In this document: positions 26,195-33,194 of the stretch, piece by piece | Numbering within the stretch: position 1 is the first letter of the stretch | Layout of the letters: every line of letters starts with the position of its first letter | Source: a virus | Virus record (IMG/VR): IMGVR_UViG_3300044546_001663 | Span: 1 to 43,413 of that record | Length of the DNA: 43,413 bases | Reading direction: 5' to 3' (one strand) | The notes under the pieces: model-generated | The model's database searches: none | What the model was told of the DNA's origin: nothing | What the model saw: only the letters and a program-made list of their open reading frames with translations | Made by a program: the position numbers and the translations under genes

Positions 26195-26323
26195 CTAGTA
26201 TCCTATTCTTCTAACGTAGATTGGAATAATATTAAACAAAAACCAACCAGAAAAACGATAAGGATTTTTATCCCATGTTTTAGACTGCTCCTTTTGGGCT
26301 GTCCATTCTCGATAAGTGATCAT
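26195..26323 (-). CDS. 42-residue small protein, possibly membrane-associated
   Basis: The frame starts at ATG 26323 and ends at TAG 26195, filling the gap between two genes almost exactly (1 and 2 bp spacers). The N-terminal half is polar (MITYREWTAQKEQSKTWDKN), the rest aromatic and hydrophobic (FSGWFLFNIIPIYV). No clear ribosome binding site is seen; translational coupling is likely. Confidence 0.4.
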   Translation of the reverse strand: MITYREWTAQKEQSKTWDKNPYRFSGWFLFNIIPIYVRRIGY

Positions 26324-26325
26324 AA

Positions 26326-26550
26326 TTAAAAGGATCGAAATTGAGGTTGTTGAGAATTTTTAATTAAGTAATAACAAAATACTGATAGAAACAAAATTGC
26401 TGGTATTGGATATATTGCAGTTGCAAAAATAATCAGCTGATCTATTTGTGCGATTCCTACTACATTTACTGCGAATAATACAATAGACAACAATGGAAAT
26501 AGGGGAATTCCTGCTGCAACAAAAAATATGAAAAATGCTAAAAAATTCAT
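26326..26550 (-). CDS. Small membrane protein, two predicted TM helices
   Basis: This 74-residue protein has hydrophobic segments at about 2-30 (FLAFFIFFVAAGIPLFPLL) and 41-63 (FATAIYPIPAILFLSVFCYY) and a short basic tail. It overlaps the next upstream gene by 4 bp, forming a pair of cell-envelope proteins. Function unknown; a role in superinfection exclusion or membrane modification is only a guess from type and early promoter. Confidence 0.55.
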   Translation of the reverse strand: MNFLAFFIFFVAAGIPLFPLLSIVLFAVNVVGIAQIDQLIIFATAIYPIPAILFLSVFCYYLIKNSQQPQFRSF

Positions 26551-26732
26551 AATCTTCCCAATTTTTTCAATTTACGAGTTACTGGACGTTCAGGTTTGCA
26601 AGTTAAAGAATTTTTCCAATTGCAACGGGGTTTTGTTTGAACAGTCTTATCATTTGACGCAGGATCAGCTTTGGGAGTTTCTGCTAATGCAACTGAACAA
26701 CAGAAAAATAAAAGAACTAATGAAATTTTCAT
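26547..26732 (-). CDS. Small exported protein with signal peptide
   Basis: This 61-residue protein starts with a signal peptide (MKISLVLLFFCCSVALAE), with a likely cleavage after ALA near residue 17. The mature part is short and basic with two cysteines (RCNWKNSLTC) that could form a disulfide. AAGGAG lies 7 bp before the ATG, and the early promoter at 26754-26782 is about 20 bp upstream. It heads the operon that reads toward gp33. Function unknown; probably periplasmic. Confidence 0.6.
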   Translation of the reverse strand: MKISLVLLFFCCSVALAETPKADPASNDKTVQTKPRCNWKNSLTCKPERPVTRKLKKLGRL

Positions 26733-26753
26733 GTTTATCTCCTTATTAAGTTA

Positions 26754-26782
26754 ATTATAACACATTTTAGAATAAAAGTAAA
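26754..26782 (-). promoter_or_regulatory. Early-type promoter
   Basis: TTTACT (777-782), 17-bp spacer, TATAAT (754-759) on the minus strand, in the 52-bp gap before the exported-protein gene. A strong ribosome binding site follows. Confidence 0.8.
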
Positions 26783-26784
26783 AT

Positions 26785-28065
26785 TTAATCTTGAAACAAT
26801 TCAAGCAGACCACGTTCTTTTTCAATGTAATTTCTAAAATAGTTTTTCGCTATTTCATACTTCATACGAATTGTTAAAAACGGTTTGTTCGTGTCTTCAC
26901 GAATAATCGTAATTTTTGGCAGACTAGATGAACCAACAGAATATGCTGTTTTGAATTTGAGTTTATTGAATCGTCGTTTAAATTCATCGTCAATTACGAT
27001 TTGGTGATAACCACCAGATTTTGTTGTTGACAACGACACGAGTGATATATCTTTGTCATCGCCTACCATAAAATGCTTTATACTATCAAAAAACGAAACC
27101 GAGTCATTTGCGATTTTATTCGATGCGTATGAATAAACTACTTGAGCAGCGTGTTTCGTATTTTCGGCAATGCTTTTTTTCGTATTCATCATTTCATGCT
27201 CAAATTCATTTTTGATGCTTGATATATCAATATTGAATTTTGAAAAAAGTGAACTAAGCTTATTCCAGTCGCCACCGCCAATTTGTCCAAATTGTTTTGA
27301 ACCAAATTTAAGTGAAAATGACATTGCATCTATTGTCTTTTTTGTGTCATGATTAAAAATTAAGATGTCTGATTTTGTTCCTGTTTGATCAAGTGGTCCG
27401 TTTGCCTGAACTTCAACATGGTTTGATTCATTATTAATATAGAGAGCCCGCGCTAGTTTTTCTATATTTTCAGAATTAGAAAATGCAACTGATCCAGACA
27501 GTACTCCGTTGATATCACCGTGTGATGATTTTAATAGAGCTTTATAATTAGCATTGCCAAGTGCTATACGCACTCCAATATTGTCTGAGTTCTTGTATAC
27601 ATCCGACACAACTTTAGAAAATTGTACCAGCTTTACATTTTTCTTTCCCGGCACGTTCTTGGCTGTTGCATTTTTTAGTTCTTGTAATGTTTCCCAAACA
27701 TCTTCAGGTGTTATTTTTTCAATTCCCGTTTTTGTTCTGGCAATAAGTTTAGAAAAAAGCGCTGCAGCAAATACTGCTTCTGCAATATCGCCTTTATTTC
27801 CTTTATTTGCCTTTACATCCAAGTAGAATGTTGGCTTTAATATCGTCATTCTTCCAATTGATGAGGATTTATTTTCCCAAAAAGCGCCGTATTCTTCTAA
27901 CTCTTTGATAATATCTTGTAAAACCATTTTTCGTGCAGTATCAGTAGAAAAATCTGATCGAAGCACATATGTATTGCCTGAACCTTTTGTTAACTGTTCA
28001 CTGCTATAACCAAGCTTTAAAATAGAGTTTAAAATAGCTTGTGTGTTTGCTGCCGTTTTTAACAT
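26785..28065 (-). CDS. Conserved phage protein, possible nuclease-like fold, next to DNA ligase
   Basis: This 426-residue protein overlaps the ligase by 7 bp. Around residues 90-115 it has NKGNKGDIAEAVFAAAL, and around 225-262 KSDILIF followed by FSLKFGSKQFGQ. A 'D...(I/V)..S.K.GS' strand pattern with an upstream acidic 'G.iaEa' helix recalls PD-(D/E)XK-type nucleases, though no canonical D/ExK is present. I think similar proteins occur in other aquatic T4-like phages, with no assigned function. Coupling to ligase suggests a DNA end or repair role. This is inference. Confidence 0.5.
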   Translation of the reverse strand: MLKTAANTQAILNSILKLGYSSEQLTKGSGNTYVLRSDFSTDTARKMVLQDIIKELEEYGAFWENKSSSIGRMTILKPTFYLDVKANKGNKGDIAEAVFAAALFSKLIARTKTGIEKITPEDVWETLQELKNATAKNVPGKKNVKLVQFSKVVSDVYKNSDNIGVRIALGNANYKALLKSSHGDINGVLSGSVAFSNSENIEKLARALYINNESNHVEVQANGPLDQTGTKSDILIFNHDTKKTIDAMSFSLKFGSKQFGQIGGGDWNKLSSLFSKFNIDISSIKNEFEHEMMNTKKSIAENTKHAAQVVYSYASNKIANDSVSFFDSIKHFMVGDDKDISLVSLSTTKSGGYHQIVIDDEFKRRFNKLKFKTAYSVGSSSLPKITIIREDTNKPFLTIRMKYEIAKNYFRNYIEKERGLLELFQD

Positions 28066-29894
28066 AGTTTGAATGAGCTTAAAAATTCATCTGGAGTTAT
28101 GATTTTAATTCCGCGTTCTCTAGCTTTTTTAATTTTGCTTGAACTGCTAGACGGATCTTTTGTTACTAGTATTGTTGTTTTTGACGTTACGCCATCTTCA
28201 ACAACACCACCAGCTGAAATAATCATTTCAAGTTGATCTGGTTTAAATCTAAATCCAGTTGCACAAATTATTTCGCCTGACATGTGTCCCGAATGTACGA
28301 TGCGCTCTGCAGTCTGATTAAATGAAACAAATTCTTGAATAAGTGTATATTGTGAAATAGCATGCTTATAATTCTCAATTATAACTTCTGCAGATGTTGT
28401 ATCAAAACCACGAAGAGCTAAAATATCATCTTTTACAAAGCTGCCATTTAAGAATTTTTCTATGCCAACTCCATCAATCAGTGCACGGAGTTTTCTCTCT
28501 CCAATGCCTCGACCAAACGAATCAAGCGATGCGAAAAGTCTAGCAGGATCAACTGACGAGATTTTTTCCTGAAAAATGTTCCAGGCCTTTTTACCATTTA
28601 CACCTAAAATTTGAACGAAAAACTGTTCAGATGAATTGAATACATCTACTGCGTTTTTAACACCTGCGTCATATAGTTTTTCAGCATTCTTTGGACCAAT
28701 AAATTCTACTTCTAGTTTATTGAAAAAATAGTCTAATTTTTTAAGTTCGCGCTGACGTTCAAAACCAGACATTTGAATCAGTTCAACACCATTAGCATCC
28801 CAAGTTGAATGAGGAACAGGATCTGGTTCAACTGGAGCAATTACAGAACTTACACAAGGAATAACATCGCCTTGCCGAGTTACAGTTACTATTGCACCAG
28901 GTCCAATACCATTATCAAAAATATTTTTCGCATTATAACCACTTGCTTTTGAAATAGTAACACCACCAATTTGTACTGGCTCAAACCACACTACTGGTTT
29001 TAGCAGACCGCCTTTACTGCAATTCCACTCAACCGATTTAACAGTTGTTGTTTCTGATGTAGATGGCGGCTTAATTTTTATTGCATACGTTGGATTAAGA
29101 TCATCAGCATCAACTGTTGGGCGATTTTCAATGTTTGCTTCTACAACAACTCCGTCTAGTTCATACGGAGAATCATTTATCATGATCTTTAGTAAAGATT
29201 GCAACGGCAAATACTCTGCTGTATTTTGCGCAATAATATACTTAGGAGTTTTAAAATTAAAAGACGCGAGAGTATCAATCATACTGCTCTTTGAGCCAAC
29301 GTAGTCAATTATTTCAAATGCGACAAAATCAATATAAGGATAGATTTCTGCAATGCCAATTGAACCATTTAAAAAACCTGCAATAAAATTACGAGAGTTT
29401 GCAAAAGTTTTTCCTGTTTTAGATTCAGCAATTGATTTTACTGTTAACCAATCACATTTTTTAATGATTAATTCACCACGAACAAGGCAATTGATTCCAA
29501 TAAATTTTGGAATCGACCGCATTCTTACTGTATGACGCGAATTGTTTGCACCAAGCAGTCCATTGCCCCGACTAAAACTTTCATAAAATTTACCGTCTTT
29601 GTACGACACTAGAACACTATTGCCATCCAACTTTTCCATTAATACACGATCACCTAAGAATTTGCGATTCCAATTATCAAGTTCGCGTTGATTATGAACT
29701 TGATTTAAACTTCCCATCATAATGGGTAATTGTACTTTACCACCGCGTACTTCTGCTCCAACTTGCAGTAGAATTTCTGGATTTGTTTTTATCAATTCTC
29801 TTTCAAGATGATCAAACGCGTCGTCACACATTATAGGATCGCCAGCATAGTACGATTCTTTTGCGTTGTGGTATAGTTGAATTTTAGAGATCAT
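28059..29894 (-). CDS. ligA: NAD+-dependent DNA ligase (LigA-type), zinc finger lost
   Basis: At 611 residues this is near LigA length (about 670). The Ia-like start (YHNAKESYYAGDPIMCDDAFDHLE) is present, then adenylation motif KLDG with Lys88, SRGNG, VRGEL, ELDGVVVE and YAIKIKP. The OB fold reads GAIVTVTRQGDVIPCV. HhH repeats and a C-terminal BRCT domain (about 535-611, GFRFKPDQLEMIISAGG) follow. The four zinc-binding cysteines usually after the OB fold are missing (HSTWDANGVEL). It seals nicks in place of the ATP-dependent T4 gp30 type. The nuclease-like gene follows with overlap. Confidence 0.9.
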   Translation of the reverse strand: MISKIQLYHNAKESYYAGDPIMCDDAFDHLERELIKTNPEILLQVGAEVRGGKVQLPIMMGSLNQVHNQRELDNWNRKFLGDRVLMEKLDGNSVLVSYKDGKFYESFSRGNGLLGANNSRHTVRMRSIPKFIGINCLVRGELIIKKCDWLTVKSIAESKTGKTFANSRNFIAGFLNGSIGIAEIYPYIDFVAFEIIDYVGSKSSMIDTLASFNFKTPKYIIAQNTAEYLPLQSLLKIMINDSPYELDGVVVEANIENRPTVDADDLNPTYAIKIKPPSTSETTTVKSVEWNCSKGGLLKPVVWFEPVQIGGVTISKASGYNAKNIFDNGIGPGAIVTVTRQGDVIPCVSSVIAPVEPDPVPHSTWDANGVELIQMSGFERQRELKKLDYFFNKLEVEFIGPKNAEKLYDAGVKNAVDVFNSSEQFFVQILGVNGKKAWNIFQEKISSVDPARLFASLDSFGRGIGERKLRALIDGVGIEKFLNGSFVKDDILALRGFDTTSAEVIIENYKHAISQYTLIQEFVSFNQTAERIVHSGHMSGEIICATGFRFKPDQLEMIISAGGVVEDGVTSKTTILVTKDPSSSSSKIKKARERGIKIITPDEFLSSFKLC

Positions 29895-29912
29895 AAAAGT
29901 AATTAGAAAAAA

Positions 29913-30083
29913 TTATAAAAACACTGCGCTGTAAATGAAACCAACGATAAAAATAAACACTCCGCTTGCAAATAAAAATGTCCAGGGAAACAATACAACT
30001 TTCCAATCGTACTGAACAAGTCCAACTAGTTTTGCAAGAGGAAGTGCAACCAATAAAATTAGAATAAACAGTAAGTATAACAT
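29913..30083 (-). CDS. Small membrane protein, two TM helices
   Basis: This 56-residue protein, too short for routine ORF calling, has two hydrophobic segments, LYLLFILILLVALPLAKLVG and LFPWTFLFASGVFIFIVGFI. AAAGG lies about 9 bp before the ATG, and the early promoter at 30109-30137 sits immediately upstream. It precedes the ligase gene by 18 bp. Function unknown. Confidence 0.6.
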   Translation of the reverse strand: MLYLLFILILLVALPLAKLVGLVQYDWKVVLFPWTFLFASGVFIFIVGFIYSAVFL

Positions 30084-30108
30084 CGTTGACCTTTTTGTGT
30101 ATAAGGTA

Positions 30109-30137
30109 ATTATACTATAGTTCAGATTAAAAGTAAA
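30109..30137 (-). promoter_or_regulatory. Early-type promoter
   Basis: TTTACT (132-137), 17-bp spacer, TATAAT (109-114) on the minus strand. It drives the small membrane gene, ligase and the nuclease-like gene. The rest of the 95-bp gap 30084-30178 shows nothing else. Confidence 0.8.
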
Positions 30138-30178
30138 ATTTTTAATCTATTTCATTATTCTACAAAAGAAGAACATAT

Positions 30179-31180
30179 CTATTCATAAGTCTTTAGACAT
30201 TCAGCGACTTGGACTGCACCAATATTTTTAGATTTTGATTCCGTCATAATGTCGCACGTATCTAAAAAAGCCAGTGCCCAATTATTTAATTTTTTATGAT
30301 TGTAGAATTCACTATGCGCTCTGAGTTTACTGCGTGGAGCGTGTTTCAACAATTCTTCTAATTGAGGTCTCTGTTCAGAAAAATGTTGTAGGTATTGCCA
30401 ATCGCTTTGGCTGTAGTGAATAACTGGTCTGTGTCCTTGCCAACTATCGCGTACTGTCTGCAATCTACTGTCGTTGGGGTCAATGTATTCGCCGGTGTTA
30501 ATAAAATGATGATGAATGTCTAGCACAATGCCAACATAAGGTGCAAGTGGTAACAGCGCATCTAGCCCTGCTTGGTATTCGTCATTTTCAAGTGTCAACG
30601 AACTCCGCAGTACAGGACTCATTTGATTGTACGCAGTTAAAAAACCGTCAACACCTAGCTTGCCACTTAAATGTATATTGATCTTAAAGTCTAGTCGACT
30701 CTTGCCATACCCCATCCACTCTGCCATTAGTGCATGATACTCAAGTTCTTCTAAACTATTGCTAACAATACCAGGATTGTTGCTAACAATACAGCAAAAC
30801 TGACCTGGATGAAAACTAAGTCGAACGCCATTGGATCTAGCAAGTTCACCAATTTTTGCAAACTCACGTTGTAGATAGCCTTGAATATTTTTATTCTGAT
30901 AAAAATATGACCAGTCTGGATGAGTATAAACGGGAAGTACGTCACTTGTAATACGTACCATTCTAAACAGTTCAGGCATTTTGGCTACAGCACTGACCAA
31001 ATTATACACAGCTGATGTGTTGTGCAACACAAGTTCTTCTAGTTTAGATTCTGCAACTTGTTTGTTTTGACGTTTGAGCCAAGAAATTGTTGTTGATTTT
31101 GTTGTTGCACTCACAACAGATCGAACTGTGTTAGAGCCATCAATTTCACTAAGCTTGCAAGCAAAACCTATACGTTTCAT
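30179..31180 (-). CDS. uvsE: UV damage endonuclease UvdE/UvsE
   Basis: This 333-residue TIM-barrel protein opens with IGFACKLS ('iGyac.' of UvdE). It carries LSFHPGQF.CIVSNNPGIV...SLEELEYHALMAEWMG, LTLENDE, IVLDIHHHFINTGEY, IHYSQSDW and RAHSEFYNHK, supplying the His/Asp/Glu ligands of the three-metal site. UvdE nicks 5' of pyrimidine dimers and other lesions; T4 instead uses DenV glycosylase. The ATG at 31180 is preferred over an in-frame GTG at 31219, because GGAG lies 5 bases upstream and the promoter's predicted start is near 31201. Confidence 0.9.
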   Translation of the reverse strand: MKRIGFACKLSEIDGSNTVRSVVSATTKSTTISWLKRQNKQVAESKLEELVLHNTSAVYNLVSAVAKMPELFRMVRITSDVLPVYTHPDWSYFYQNKNIQGYLQREFAKIGELARSNGVRLSFHPGQFCCIVSNNPGIVSNSLEELEYHALMAEWMGYGKSRLDFKINIHLSGKLGVDGFLTAYNQMSPVLRSSLTLENDEYQAGLDALLPLAPYVGIVLDIHHHFINTGEYIDPNDSRLQTVRDSWQGHRPVIHYSQSDWQYLQHFSEQRPQLEELLKHAPRSKLRAHSEFYNHKKLNNWALAFLDTCDIMTESKSKNIGAVQVAECLKTYE

Positions 31181-31207
31181 AATAACTCCATTTATAACAA
31201 TAGAGTT

Positions 31208-31236
31208 ATTATACGACACAAATGAATAAAAGTAAA
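31208..31236 (-). promoter_or_regulatory. Early-type promoter of uvsE
   Basis: TTTACT (231-236), 17-bp spacer, TATAAT (208-213) on the minus strand, about 28 bp before the chosen uvsE start codon. This fixes the start because the longer frame would begin upstream of the transcript. Confidence 0.8.
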
Positions 31237-31270
31237 ATGTTTTTGACTACTCAGCGCAATGTTTTAATCA

Positions 31271-31501
31271 TTATAGTAATGACCTAACTATACCTATCAA
31301 ATAAATCAAAACTAAACCACTGTTTACCGCAATCATAGCATTGTCTTTAATTCGTATTGCCCACCAAATAAACAACAATGACCCAATATTCATAGTGTAT
31401 ATGTTATACGGGGTTAGTTGTAATGACGTCATCAGCGATCCTGAAAGAACAAAGATGGCTGCTATCCATTCTATTGTAAGAGTTAAATTAAATTTTTTCA
31501 C
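31271..31501 (-). CDS. Small three-TM membrane protein (DUF6552/SemiSWEET-like)
   Basis: This 76-residue protein has three hydrophobic helices: IEWIAAIFVLSGSLMTS, IYTMNIGSLLFIWWAIR and MIAVNSGLVLIYLIGIV. The pattern (a 'lN...n.lgs.lW...' middle helix, charged turn 'IKDNAM', 'NS.l..iY..Gi' last helix) resembles small PQ-loop-like proteins such as DUF6552. It begins with GTG overlapping the upstream stop (GTGA), so translation is probably coupled. Substrate and role unknown. Confidence 0.55.
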   Translation of the reverse strand: MKKFNLTLTIEWIAAIFVLSGSLMTSLQLTPYNIYTMNIGSLLFIWWAIRIKDNAMIAVNSGLVLIYLIGIVRSLL

Positions 31502-31974
31502 GATAGTTTTTTATTTTTCTTAACAACTTCTATTAATTCAAATTCAGGCAAAGCGTGATGAAATTTTATTTTTCCAACAATAGTGGATTTGTTTATTTTT
31601 GTACTTACCCACTTGTTAATATACTGATCTGACAACAGAGCGCCGCTTGAAAAAATCAAACATGCCTCAATATAGTTCATAGCCGACTTTGTTTGGCAAA
31701 GATAAAGAATCTCACGCTTGAAACCATCTGTGCTTTTTTTAACAAGTTCTTTTATCTCGTCAGAAGATGACCAATATTCTTGCCAATCGGATTCAACAGT
31801 TTTTCTAAGACGTTTTCCACCAACAATTTTAGTTCGTTTGAATGTTAGTTTCTTTTGACCAATGTACAGCCGACCGTCTGGACAAGTTATACGATAAACA
31901 AAACCCTCATAGCCTAAAGGCATTTCAACAATTGGTTCGCCTTTATAGATCCAAGGACTATTCGTCGAGGTCAT
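31498..31974 (-). CDS. GIY-YIG-like endonuclease
   Basis: This 158-residue protein starts its catalytic region at about residue 24 with GFVYRITCPDGRLYIGQKK, a variant GIY-YIG motif (xVY...YIG). An Arg in FKRTK, a 'W..Y.SSS.E.K.L' segment, FKREILYLCQTK and the putative catalytic Glu in NYIEACLIF follow. The layout matches phage GIY-YIG proteins that cut DNA, some of them homing enzymes. No intron or split gene is adjacent, so it may act on host DNA or be a free-standing homing enzyme. It overlaps the zinc-ribbon gene by 17 bp. Confidence 0.65.
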   Translation of the reverse strand: MTSTNSPWIYKGEPIVEMPLGYEGFVYRITCPDGRLYIGQKKLTFKRTKIVGGKRLRKTVESDWQEYWSSSDEIKELVKKSTDGFKREILYLCQTKSAMNYIEACLIFSSGALLSDQYINKWVSTKINKSTIVGKIKFHHALPEFELIEVVKKNKKLS

Positions 31975-32116
31975 CTAAATCTTCATGAGTTTCGACTGCA
32001 CCTCCACATAGAGGACAAGCGACTATGGAATAGTCTTCACTATAGTCGCTTGGAATTTTTACAATGCTTTTTCCACCGCACTCATTACAATCTATCGTTT
32101 GAATAATAGCTGCCAA
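31958..32116 (-). CDS. 52-residue zinc-ribbon protein with TTG start
   Basis: The frame reads MAAIIQTIDCNECGGKSIV, then VACPLCGGAVE and an acidic tail (HEDLDDLDE). Two CxxC knuckles 21 residues apart make a classic zinc ribbon. The start is TTG at 32116, supported by AAGGAG about 9 bases upstream; no in-frame ATG exists. It is too short for routine ORF calling. Its ribosome binding site lies in a hairpin (32123-32157). Small zinc ribbons in phages often touch RNA polymerase or other nucleic acid enzymes; the target is unknown. Confidence 0.65.
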   Translation of the reverse strand: MAAIIQTIDCNECGGKSIVKIPSDYSEDYSIVACPLCGGAVETHEDLDDLDE

Positions 32117-32122
32117 GATATG

Positions 32123-32157
32123 TTCTCCTTATAAAAACTCTATTTACATAAGGAGAA
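32123..32157 (-). promoter_or_regulatory. Hairpin masking a ribosome binding site, with a late promoter in the loop
   Basis: TTCTCCTTA (149-157 on the minus strand) pairs perfectly over 9 bp with TAAGGAGAA (123-131), which contains the ribosome binding site of the zinc-ribbon gene. The 17-base loop contains TGTAAATAG, the same nonamer as the candidate late promoter at 18018-18026. A transcript starting in the loop would lack the masking arm. Confidence 0.55.
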
Positions 32158-32163
32158 TACCGA

Positions 32164-33171
32164 TCACATTTTTAAGAATTTACGTGCAGTTGATAGAGCC
32201 GACGAAACAGCTTGGTCCATGTTTATATAAACGTACAGCCCGCATCGTCCAATAAACTTCATCTTAGGATGCTTTAGCTCTGCGTATTTTTTATAGATTT
32301 CTCGGTTTGTACCGCTTACATCTTTTACTGGATAGTATCGCTCGCGATTATTATCTCTATAATCACACGGCTCTTCATATGTTACAGTGGTAAAGTCAGG
32401 ATTAGTACCGTGTTGTGGAATATTCTTCCACTCAGTCATTCGAGTATACGGTCCAGAGTGTGTAAAATTAACCGTTGCTGTTGGAAGTAATTTTGGATGT
32501 GGCAGCGTGACTGTATGAAACTTAATAGAACGATACGGCAGCGCTCCAAAGCTATAATTATAATATTCATCAATAGGCATTGAATTAAAAATAAAATCAT
32601 ATTCTGTTTCCATGTATATGGAGAATTCAGTACCTAATTTTACTGAAATATTTTCATGCCGCAGTAAATTCTCAAATAATTCTGTATAACCATTACTTGG
32701 CATTGCTTGATATTCATCATCTGGAAAATAGAGTTCATTCATGTCATCGCGAACCGGAACTCTGTTAATAACCGACGGATCAATTTCTTCAATGTCAACA
32801 CCCCACATTTTTTTCGTGTATGGACGAATAAAAGTATCAACGATATTTTCTTTACCGACTATTCTAGCAGTTTCTGCATTGACTGGAAGTGTAACGTACT
32901 GACCATTATCAAGAACAGCTTTTACACGATGCTGATAGTCTGTCCATTCCGTGAACCGTGAAAGGTAATCAAATACTTCTTTGTTTCTCGTATGAAATAA
33001 ATGTGGTCCATATTTGTGAACACGAATACCAACATCATTGACAGAATCAAAACAATTTCCAGCAATGTGGTCACGTCGATCGATCATGGTAATGATGTGA
33101 CCAGCTTCTGCTAGTTCACGCGCAATAACGGCACCAGAGAAACCTGCACCTACTATCAAAATATTCATCAT
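32164..33171 (-). CDS. glf: UDP-galactopyranose mutase
   Basis: This 335-residue flavoprotein interconverts UDP-galactopyranose and UDP-galactofuranose. Visible motifs are the FAD-binding GAGFSG (residues 8-13), IDRRDHIAGNCFD, YGPHLFHT, then VPVRDD, MPSNGYTELFENLL (the 'GYt.lfe.mL' block), GPYTRMTEWKNIP and the C-terminal GRCGLYVYINMDQAVSSAL. Bacterial enzymes are 360-390 residues, so it is slightly short, but all family blocks are present. GGAT precedes the start. It is 23 bp after a glycosyltransferase gene, arguing for a galactofuranose pathway. Confidence 0.92.
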   Translation of the reverse strand: MMNILIVGAGFSGAVIARELAEAGHIITMIDRRDHIAGNCFDSVNDVGIRVHKYGPHLFHTRNKEVFDYLSRFTEWTDYQHRVKAVLDNGQYVTLPVNAETARIVGKENIVDTFIRPYTKKMWGVDIEEIDPSVINRVPVRDDMNELYFPDDEYQAMPSNGYTELFENLLRHENISVKLGTEFSIYMETEYDFIFNSMPIDEYYNYSFGALPYRSIKFHTVTLPHPKLLPTATVNFTHSGPYTRMTEWKNIPQHGTNPDFTTVTYEEPCDYRDNNRERYYPVKDVSGTNREIYKKYAELKHPKMKFIGRCGLYVYINMDQAVSSALSTARKFLKM

Positions 33172-33194
33172 TTATATCCTTTAAGTAATTTCGG

